The notes below the pieces were generated by a model, which was given only the letters and a program-made list of their open reading frames with translations, was not told where the DNA came from and did not search any database. 5,770 bases of DNA, from the NCBI GenBank assembly GCA_030668755.1, contig DAOVEW010000097.1:1-5770 (forward strand). Reading direction: 5' to 3'. Numbering within the stretch: the stretch's first letter is position 1; the number at the start of each line of letters is the position of its first letter. Position numbers and translations under genes: made by a program. This document shows positions 1-4,802 of this stretch, in pieces. The stretch is from Bacillota bacterium. Its GTDB lineage: Bacteria; Armatimonadota; Hebobacteria; Hebobacterales; Hebobacteraceae.

Positions 1-355
1 CCGCTTCCCGGCTAAGCTGTACGGCCTCGTTCAGCTTCCGCTGCACGAAGGCCGTCTCCGCCTGCACCAGCAGCCGCCGCCCCTTCGACAGCCCCGCAGC
101 AAGGTCGGGCGGTTTCTCCCGCCCGCGGGTCTGCCGCAGCCGCCTGTCGTACTCCCGCCGCTCCGGGCTCAGCAGCAGCAGGTGGGCATTGGTCCACTGG
201 CGAAACTGCTCGTCTTCCAGCAGCTCGGCCGGGGGCAGCTCTTTCTTGTACTTGCGAATGAGCTGGCGGTACCGCGCCCGAATCTGCACCGGCATCGCAC
301 TGGGAGGCAGGCCCAGCAGATCGTATGCGTTCCGAGGTTCCCGAATCTTGAGCAT
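1..355 (-). CDS. J-domain-like protein lacking HPD, N-terminal part (runs off the window)
   Basis: Read on the minus strand from the ATG at 355-353, the frame stays open for 118 codons to the window edge, so the C-terminus is missing. Residues 9-74 follow the J-domain pattern: NAYDLLGL at helix I, RARYRQLIRKY at helix II (26-36), a third helix with FRQWTNAHLLLLS (51-63), and the typical closing PERREYDRRL (64-73). The loop that should carry His-Pro-Asp, needed to stimulate the Hsp70 ATPase, reads KKE at 37-39, so classical DnaJ co-chaperone activity is unlikely. Residues 86-118 look like the start of a TPR-like helical region (RRLLVQAETAF, LNEAVQLSREA), a weaker call. The start is supported by the J-domain beginning directly after it and by a strong promoter just upstream, though no clear Shine-Dalgarno is present. 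It is divergent from the MBL gene. Family call is by pattern reading; cellular role is unknown. Confidence 0.8.
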   Translation of the reverse strand, partial: MLKIREPRNAYDLLGLPPSAMPVQIRARYRQLIRKYKKELPPAELLEDEQFRQWTNAHLLLLSPERREYDRRLRQTRGREKPPDLAAGLSKGRRLLVQAETAFVQRKLNEAVQLSREA

Positions 356-376
356 CTCAGTCTCGGCGAGTATAGT
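348..376 (+). promoter_or_regulatory. Possible promoter for the MBL-fold hydrolase gene, overlapping the divergent one
   Basis: On the plus strand TTGAGC (348-353, 4 of 6 to TTGACA), a 17-nt spacer and TATAGT (371-376, 5 of 6 to TATAAT) form a reasonable sigma70-type promoter. The expected start point is near 383, giving a leader of about 27 nt that includes the AAGGTGA ribosome-binding site at 397-403. Its -10 overlaps the minus-strand -10 (369-374) because AGTATAGT is nearly symmetric. The -35 lies inside the start of the J-like gene. Confidence 0.42.
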
Positions 377-398
377 GAGCGGCGGTCTTCGGTGTCAA
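369..398 (-). promoter_or_regulatory. Sigma70-type promoter for the J-domain-like gene
   Basis: On the minus strand there is a perfect -35 hexamer TTGACA (398-393), an 18-nt spacer, and a -10 hexamer TATACT (374-369, 5 of 6 to TATAAT). A start point about 7 nt past the -10 would fall near 362, leaving only about 7 nt before the ATG at 355, so the transcript would be nearly leaderless. The -35 overlaps the ribosome-binding site of the opposite MBL gene (397-403). Predicted from sequence only. Confidence 0.6.
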
Positions 399-409
399 GG
401 TGAGCCACG

Positions 410-1174
410 ATGAACCGCATCATGTTCCTCGGCACGGGCGGCGCGCGCGTGCTTGTCTTCAAGCAGCTTCTCGCCTCCGGCGGCCTGTGGATCGAGCAGG
501 CCGATACCCGCATCTCGCTCGACCCCGGGCCGGGCGCCCTCGTGCAGGCCACAAAGCGTAAGCTCGATCCAACCAAGCTCGACGCCATCCTCCTCTCGCA
601 CCGGCACCTCGACCACTCCGCCGATGTCAACACCATGGTCGAGGCCATGACCGCCGGTGGCTTCAACCGGCGCGGAGTCATCCTCGCACCCCGGGAGGCC
701 TACGAGGACGACCCCGTCATCCTCAAGTACCTCCGAGGCTACGTCGCAGAGACCCTCGTCATCGAGGAGGGCGGCTGCTGCCGGATCGGCGACCTCACCG
801 TGCGCACCCCCGTCCGCCACGACCACGCGGGTGAGGTCTACGGCTTCGTCTTCGAATCACCGGGCTGCCGCTGGTCCTATATCGCCGACACCCGTTACTT
901 CCCCGAGCTCGCCGACCACTATCGCGCCGACGTCGTCGTCATGCACACAGTCCGCCTCGAGGAGAGCGAGATCTACCACCTATCCATCCCGGACGCCAAG
1001 CGCCTCATCGAGGCGATTCGACCGAAGACGGCCATCCTCACCCACTTCGGCATGACCGTCTGGCGCGCCAAACCCTGGGAAGTGGCCGAGCAACTCAGCC
1101 AGCAGACCGGCGTCAAGGTGATCGCCGCGCGGGATGGGATGAGATTTGAGCTGCCGGGGGGAACGGAGAGATAG
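410..1174 (+). CDS. MBL-fold (metallo-beta-lactamase superfamily) metal-dependent hydrolase
   Basis: This 254-residue protein is a stand-alone MBL-fold hydrolase, probably cytoplasmic, as no signal peptide or membrane segment is visible. The metal-binding motif HxHxDH is intact as HRHLDH at 64-69. Further likely metal ligands are a His in RHDH (137 or 139), Asp160 in YIADT and His212 in LTHFG, so a dinuclear (usually zinc) site looks complete. The start MNRIMFLGTGG leads into the first beta strand, and SLDPGPGALVQA (36-47) is typical of the RNase Z-like and related branches of the superfamily. The substrate cannot be told from sequence: nuclease, phosphodiesterase and other hydrolase roles are possible. 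The ATG at 410 has AAGGTGA at 397-403 in front of it. It is divergent from the J-like gene and followed after 56 nt by the MNT gene. Its last part is matched by a separate tail fragment at 1968-2105. Confidence 0.9.
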   Translation: MNRIMFLGTGGARVLVFKQLLASGGLWIEQADTRISLDPGPGALVQATKRKLDPTKLDAILLSHRHLDHSADVNTMVEAMTAGGFNRRGVILAPREAYEDDPVILKYLRGYVAETLVIEEGGCCRIGDLTVRTPVRHDHAGEVYGFVFESPGCRWSYIADTRYFPELADHYRADVVVMHTVRLEESEIYHLSIPDAKRLIEAIRPKTAILTHFGMTVWRAKPWEVAEQLSQQTGVKVIAARDGMRFELPGGTER

Positions 1175-1201
1175 GAAGAAGGATAGCAGGCGGCGGGATT
1201 G

Positions 1202-1210
1202 TGTTATAAT
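1202..1210 (+). promoter_or_regulatory. Extended -10 promoter of the MNT/HEPN pair
   Basis: TGTTATAAT matches the extended -10 consensus TGnTATAAT exactly. The expected -35 position (about 1182-1187, GATAGC) is poor, as is usual for extended -10 promoters. A start point near 1217 would give a leader of about 14 nt holding a GGGGA ribosome-binding site (1219-1223), 7 nt before the ATG at 1231. The element lies in the 56-nt gap after the MBL gene, so the pair need not depend on read-through. Confidence 0.55.
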
Positions 1211-1230
1211 CCGACCTTGGGGAAACGCTC

Positions 1231-1548
1231 ATGACGACCATGCAGGCGCAACTAGATCAACTCGTCGTCCGAATCGTGCAGGCCGTGCATCCCCTGCGCA
1301 TCATCCTCTTCGGCTCCGCGGCGCGCGGAGACACCGGACCGGAGAGCGATGTGGATGTGCTGGTGGTCGTGCCGGAGGGAACGCACCGGAGGAAGACGGC
1401 ACAGTACCTGCACACCCAGTTGATCGGCATGCCGTTCGCAGTGGACATCATCGTAACCACCCCCTCTCTGCTGGATAAGCATCGGGACAATATCGGGCTG
1501 ATCTACCGGACAATCCTCGCGGAAGGGAGGGAGCTATATGCGGCCTGA
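1231..1548 (+). CDS. Minimal nucleotidyltransferase (MNT), antitoxin-type partner of HEPN
   Basis: This 105-residue protein is a minimal nucleotidyltransferase of the DNA polymerase beta superfamily. The signature GSAARGDTGPESDVDVLV spans 28-45 and fits the GSX10DXD pattern of MntA-type antitoxins: Gly28-Ser29, then Asp40 and Asp42. The third acidic residue is Asp72 in FAVDIIV. All catalytic positions are therefore present and the enzyme looks active. In studied HEPN/MNT systems the MNT protein neutralises the HEPN toxin, in the MntA/HepT case by adding AMP to it; that this pair works so is inference. The start at 1231 is favoured over the ATG at 1240 by GGGGA at 1219-1223. The 3' end overlaps the HEPN start by 11 nt, so the two are translationally coupled. 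About 105 residues is normal for the family, with nothing truncated. Confidence 0.93.
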   Translation: MTTMQAQLDQLVVRIVQAVHPLRIILFGSAARGDTGPESDVDVLVVVPEGTHRRKTAQYLHTQLIGMPFAVDIIVTTPSLLDKHRDNIGLIYRTILAEGRELYAA

Positions 1549-1924
1549 AGCGGGATCGCCGGCCGCGTGGATGCGTTTCGCTCGCAGCGACCTAGCGATA
1601 GCGCGAGGCGGGCCGGATCCAGAAATCCTCCTGGAGGGCCTCTGTTTTCACGCGCAGCAAGCGGCAGAGAAGGCGATCAAAGCGGTTCTGGTCCACTCTG
1701 GTATCCCGGCCTCGCGAACGCACAGTATCGAGCGTCTGGTAAGCCTGCTGCCGGCCTCCATTGAGCGAGTTCTTGTATTGACGCAAGCTGCCGCCCTGAC
1801 GGAGTACGCGGTCGAGTTCCGTTACCCGAGCGATGCGGAACCGGTTACCGATGAGGAGCACGCTGAGGCCGTAGGCATCGCCGAGGGAGTCATTTCCTGG
1901 GCTAAAGGGCTAATCGAATCGTAG
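1538..1924 (+). CDS. HEPN-domain protein, putative toxin partner of the MNT gene
   Basis: This 128-residue, all-helical protein has the HEPN pattern: WMRFARSDLAIA (11-22), FHAQQAAEKAIKAVLV (37-52), the RTHSIERLVSLL segment (60-71), YAVEFRYP (90-97) and a final helix with W121. It resembles the PF05168-like HEPN branch rather than the HepT/DUF86 branch. No RX4-6H motif, the usual HEPN RNase signature with the Tyr AMPylated in HepT, can be found: the only nearby Arg-His pairs are Arg60-Thr-His62 and Arg95 with His108, both wrongly spaced. It may therefore act other than by the standard nuclease mechanism, or be a binding rather than cutting partner. AGGGAGG at 1524-1530 is 7 nt before the ATG, and the gene overlaps the MNT end by 11 nt. 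Family certain enough; toxin activity is inferred from the pairing. Confidence 0.9.
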   Translation: MRPEAGSPAAWMRFARSDLAIARGGPDPEILLEGLCFHAQQAAEKAIKAVLVHSGIPASRTHSIERLVSLLPASIERVLVLTQAAALTEYAVEFRYPSDAEPVTDEEHAEAVGIAEGVISWAKGLIES

Positions 1925-1967
1925 CGGTCGCTCCGACGGCTCCAGGGGGTATCATCATGACGTGTGA

Positions 1968-2105
1968 CGGCAGACAGCTAAACAGCTGAAGATGAACCGG
2001 AAGGCATCGGAGATCGCCGAGAAGCTCACCCAGGAAACCGGCACGAAAGTCATCGCCGCCCGCGACGGAATGCGCTTCGAACTGCCTGGCCCCGAAGTTC
2101 TGTAG
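1968..2105 (+). pseudogene. C-terminal fragment of a second MBL-fold hydrolase
   Basis: The frame around ATG 1992 ends at TAG 2103-2105 and encodes only the tail of an MBL protein. From EIAEKLTQETGTKVIAARDG onward to PG (2010-2090), 22 of 27 residues equal residues 224-250 of the intact MBL gene (1079-1159). The open frame reaches back to about 1968, where a TGA at 1965-1967 closes it; residues before the ATG (QTAKQLKM) may be more of the tail. Nothing of the metal-binding core is present, and no good ribosome-binding site precedes the ATG, so a functional product is unlikely. In the best-matched 18 codons DNA identity is only about 72% (15 differences in 54) but only one residue differs, so the copy diverged under protein-level selection before being truncated. 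The rest of the gap between 1925 and 2221 shows no other gene. Confidence 0.8.
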
Positions 2106-2216
2106 GGCGGGGTCTCCTGACGCCGCCGAATGGGAAGAGCGTGCACTTATCATCCCACCCTATCTCTCCAGTCACAGGGGTTGACTCCAGCGGAAGCCCC
2201 AGCCGAGTTTTGTTTT

Positions 2217-2237
2217 TGAGACTATGTCTCAGTTTTT
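2217..2237 (+). terminator. Weak intrinsic-terminator-like hairpin and T-run
   Basis: TGAGAC-TAT-GTCTCA (2217-2231) forms a 6-bp stem with a 3-nt loop, followed on the plus strand by GTTTTT (2232-2237). It could end plus-strand transcription from the MNT/HEPN side. It overlaps the stop codon of the opposite propeller gene (2222-2224). For the minus strand the following bases are A-rich, so it does not fit as that gene's own terminator. The stem is short and only half G+C. Confidence 0.28.
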
Positions 2238-3205
2238 GTAAATGGACACCAAGAAGGCTCCCTATCATGCCCAGGATTGGTTGTTAATCTTGTTTGCTCG
2301 CTACCATCTCCATTCATAACATAGATTTCCCCGTTTCCATCTCTAGCTGATACGAAAGCAATCTTCTTGCCATCAGGAGACCAGCAAGGATACGCTTCGC
2401 CCGCCGGATTCTTTGTTAAATTTGCCTGTTCACTTCCATCTCCATTCATAACATAGATTTCCCAGTTTCCATCTCTATCTGATACAAAAGCAATCTTCTT
2501 GCCATCAGGAGACCAGCAAGGAAATCCGTCAAGGCCTGTGTTATTTGTTAATCTTGTTTGATCACTTCCATCTGTATTCATAACATAAATTTCGTTATTT
2601 CCATCTCTCTGTGACGTGAAGGCTATCTTCTCGCCATCTGGTGACCAGGAAGGACCAAAATCCTTAGCCGGATTCGTTGTCAATCTTCTTTGTTCACTAC
2701 CATCCGAGTTTATGACATAAACATCATAATTGCCAATGAACGTATTTGAATCAAAAGCCAATTTCTTGCCATCAGGAGACCAAGAAGGATGTTCATTAGT
2801 AGGGGGGCTATACGCTACTCTTGTTGTACTCGGGTCAACAAGATTTATCACGTAGATTTCACGGATTTCAATGTCCCCGAAGTTACCTAGGGAGATAAAA
2901 GCTATCTTTTTACCATCAGGTGACCAGGAAGGAGCATCGCCACTAGGCAGACTGATTCCCAATCTTTTTTGCTCGCTACCATCTGGATTCATAATATAAG
3001 TTTCATGCTTCCCATCTCTATCTGAAACAAAAGCAATCTTACTTTGATATGTTGGTTTTACTTCCTCACTTCTTGCATAGCCTAAACCCAGATAAGTACC
3101 AGCTGCTATTGTTGCAGCAATTAATGCTGTCAAACCAACTTGCCTCAACCCTTTTCGCATTCCGTTAAAGAAATCAGAGGTGCACAGCCTAATCGACGAG
3201 TCCAT
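2222..3205 (-). CDS. Membrane-anchored or exported WSPDG (PD40/TolB-like) six-bladed beta-propeller
   Basis: The 327-residue protein has a basic N-terminus, a hydrophobic segment at about 23-43 (GLTALIAATIAAGTYLGLGY; signal peptide or anchor, no lipobox), then a propeller. Blades have the form SWSPDGKKIAFVS...EIYVMN.DGSEQTRLT, with Trp at 94, 142, 187, 231, 275 and 319. The spacing tightens to exactly 44 residues in the last three steps. The final PSWCP at 317-321 has lost SPDG and probably closes the ring with the first strand (KIAFVS, 56-61), giving six blades. Such propellers, as in TolB, mostly bind proteins or peptides outside the cytoplasm; no catalytic residues are visible and the partner is unknown. 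The start is the ATG at 3205, because AAGGAGG (3219-3213) sits 7 nt before it; a longer reading from a TTG at 3253 has no such site. Sampled stretches are only about 32-38% G+C, far below the neighbours. Confidence 0.92.
   Translation of the reverse strand: MDSSIRLCTSDFFNGMRKGLRQVGLTALIAATIAAGTYLGLGYARSEEVKPTYQSKIAFVSDRDGKHETYIMNPDGSEQKRLGISLPSGDAPSWSPDGKKIAFISLGNFGDIEIREIYVINLVDPSTTRVAYSPPTNEHPSWSPDGKKLAFDSNTFIGNYDVYVINSDGSEQRRLTTNPAKDFGPSWSPDGEKIAFTSQRDGNNEIYVMNTDGSDQTRLTNNTGLDGFPCWSPDGKKIAFVSDRDGNWEIYVMNGDGSEQANLTKNPAGEAYPCWSPDGKKIAFVSARDGNGEIYVMNGDGSEQTRLTTNPGHDREPSWCPFTKTET
2304..2522 (-). repeat. Near-identical tandem blade repeat (132-nt period) in the propeller gene
   Basis: Bases 2304-2390 and 2436-2522 are 87-nt copies that differ at only 3 positions (about 97% identity), offset by 132 nt, exactly one 44-residue blade. 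A more diverged copy begins at 2568, again 132 nt on. The two close copies encode the C-terminal blades carrying PCWSPDGKKIAFVS and EIYVMNGDGSEQ. Confidence 0.9.
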
Positions 3206-3212
3206 CTCTCTT

Positions 3213-3219
3213 CCTCCTT
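3213..3219 (-). promoter_or_regulatory. Ribosome-binding site that sets the propeller gene start
   Basis: AAGGAGG on the minus strand (3219-3213) lies 7 nt before the ATG at 3205-3203. It is a full-strength Shine-Dalgarno and rules in favour of this start over the in-frame TTG at 3253. No convincing promoter for either the propeller gene or pabB was found in the 151-nt divergent gap 3206-3356. Confidence 0.8.
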
Positions 3220-3356
3220 GCGACGCTCGTATCACATCCCGCTGTTTGGACAAAATTCTCCGCTAATCCGGTGACCTCCTGCACGAAGAACAACCCCCTC
3301 CCGACAGGTAAGGAGCCTAGCGATGTGGAATCCCACCGCGTCCAGGAGAGGTCTGC

Positions 3357-4802
3357 GTGCCCACTTATATCTCTGCCATCCGCGAAATCCCCTGCCCCTC
3401 CTCCACGCTCGCGGCCTTCTCTGCCATCAAGGATCGGTCGGGCGCGGTGCTCCTGGAAGGCGCCACCCGCGAGCCGAAGCTCGGACGCTGGTCATTCTTG
3501 GCCTGCGAGCCTTTCCTGACTTTCCGCAGCAAGGGCCGCCGCATTGAGATCCGCCGGGCCGCCGGAATCGAAGTGCGCGAGGGAAACCCCTTCGCCCTGC
3601 TGCGCGACTTGCTCTCCGACATCCGCATCGAGCGGCCACCCGAGGCCCCACCCCTGATCGCCGGCGCGATGGGGTACTTCGGCTATGACCTCGGCCGCTT
3701 CGTCGAACGCATTCCCGAGGACACCGTAGACGACGTCCCCGTCGCCGACTGTCACCTCGGGTTCTACGGCGCGGTCGCTGCCATAGACCACGTGGAGAAT
3801 CGAGGTTTCGTCTGCGCTATCGGCGCGCCGCAGGAAGACCCAGCCGCCGCGCAGAAACTGGCAGAAAAGCGCGCGGCCGAGCTGGAAGAGCGCCTACTGA
3901 AGTCGGCCAACGACTCTGCGCCACCAGCTCGGCCTCCCGTTGTGCCCGCCCTCCCCATCACCTCCAACTTCACGCACGAGGACTACCTCAAAGCAGTGGC
4001 CCGTGCCAAGGACTACATCGCGGCCGGCGATATCTACGAGGTCAACCTCTCCCAGCGCCTCTCCGCACCCCTCGCGACAACGCCCTTCGACCTCTATCGT
4101 CGCCTCGCGAGCACAAACCCCGCACCATTTGCGGCCTACTTCGAGACCCCCGACGCTGCCGTCGTCTCCTGCTCCCCCGAGCGCTTCCTTCAGGTGCGGG
4201 GCCGTGAGGTGGAAACACGCCCGATGAAGGGAACCAGGCCGCGCGGCGCGAACGCAGAGGAAGACGCCGGCCTCGCCGCCGAGCTGCTCGCCAGCGAGAA
4301 GGACCGCGCCGAGAACGTCATGATCGTAGACCTCGAACGAAACGACCTGGGCCGCGTCTGCGAGTTCGGCTCCGTCCACGTCCCCGAGCTGTTCGTCCTC
4401 GAAACCTACGCCACCGTCCACCAGCTCGTCTCGACAGTGCGCGGCCGCCTCCGCGCCGACGCCACGGCCCTCGATTGCCTGCGCGCCTCCTTTCCGGGCG
4501 GCTCCATCACCGGGGCGCCGAAGGTCCGCTCAATGGAGATCATCGAGGAAATCGAACCCACCCGCCGCGGCGTCTACACGGGCTCTATCGGGTACCTCTG
4601 CTTCTCCGGCGACATGGACGTCAACATCGTCATCCGCACCCTCGTGATAAAGGACTGCCGCGCCTACTTCCAGGTCGGCGGCGCCATCGTCGCCGACTCC
4701 GACCCCGAAGGCGAGTACCAGGAAACCCTCGACAAAGCCCGCGCCCTCGGGAAGGGGCTGGCCGCGGAGGCAGGAACGGAGGAGGTCATATGGCCGGAAT
4801 AG
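3357..4802 (+). CDS. pabB: Aminodeoxychorismate synthase component I (PabB)
   Basis: PabB converts chorismate plus ammonia to 4-amino-4-deoxychorismate, the first step from chorismate to p-aminobenzoate and folate; a PabA or TrpG glutaminase normally supplies the ammonia. The 481-residue length fits the family. Chorismate-binding motifs run in order: GYFGYDLGR (106-114), GDIYEVNLSQR (224-234), SPERF (273-277), RPMKGTRPRG (288-297), IVDLERNDLGRV (323-334), FPGGSITGAPKVRSMEII (379-396), GSIGY (409-413) and GGAIVADSDPEGEYQETL (441-458). Lys291 in the MKGT motif is decisive: aminodeoxychorismate synthases carry PIKGT, whereas anthranilate synthase TrpE carries PIAGT. The start is GTG at 3357 with AGGAGAGG at 3344-3351; the in-frame reading is closed by TAG at 3318 and holds no earlier start. 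The 3' end overlaps pabC by 13 nt, and no pabA is seen here. Confidence 0.93.
   Translation: MPTYISAIREIPCPSSTLAAFSAIKDRSGAVLLEGATREPKLGRWSFLACEPFLTFRSKGRRIEIRRAAGIEVREGNPFALLRDLLSDIRIERPPEAPPLIAGAMGYFGYDLGRFVERIPEDTVDDVPVADCHLGFYGAVAAIDHVENRGFVCAIGAPQEDPAAAQKLAEKRAAELEERLLKSANDSAPPARPPVVPALPITSNFTHEDYLKAVARAKDYIAAGDIYEVNLSQRLSAPLATTPFDLYRRLASTNPAPFAAYFETPDAAVVSCSPERFLQVRGREVETRPMKGTRPRGANAEEDAGLAAELLASEKDRAENVMIVDLERNDLGRVCEFGSVHVPELFVLETYATVHQLVSTVRGRLRADATALDCLRASFPGGSITGAPKVRSMEIIEEIEPTRRGVYTGSIGYLCFSGDMDVNIVIRTLVIKDCRAYFQVGGAIVADSDPEGEYQETLDKARALGKGLAAEAGTEEVIWPE

Noticed and set aside
395..826. A 143-codon open frame on the minus strand inside the MBL gene
   Set aside because: It lies opposite the well-supported MBL gene, has no recognisable domain, and its composition is what complementary reading of a GC-rich gene gives.
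1957..1989. A 10-codon open frame after AGGGGG, considered as a small peptide gene
   Set aside because: Too short to support, no recognisable sequence, and next to a degraded MBL fragment.
2304..2700. Regular 132-nt repeats considered as a CRISPR or other non-coding array
   Set aside because: The period is a whole number of codons (44), the frame stays open, and the repeats encode WSPDG propeller blades.
3241..3275. TGGACA (3247-3252) as a -35 element for pabB
   Set aside because: No acceptable -10 hexamer lies 16-18 nt downstream; the nearest TAAT-like sequence is only 9 nt away.
3323..3547. A small open frame with AAGGAG (3310-3315) before its ATG, overlapping the start of pabB, considered as a leader peptide
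   Set aside because: It has only one Trp codon, no attenuator-like hairpins were seen, and most of it is an out-of-frame reading of pabB.
3894..4421. A 175-codon open frame on the minus strand within pabB
   Set aside because: It is the reverse reading of conserved PabB motifs and shows no family features of its own.
4475..4789. A 105-codon upstream extension of pabC
   Set aside because: It runs in another frame of pabB, is arginine- and proline-rich low-complexity reading, and the ATG at 4790 has a strong ribosome-binding site and matches family starts.
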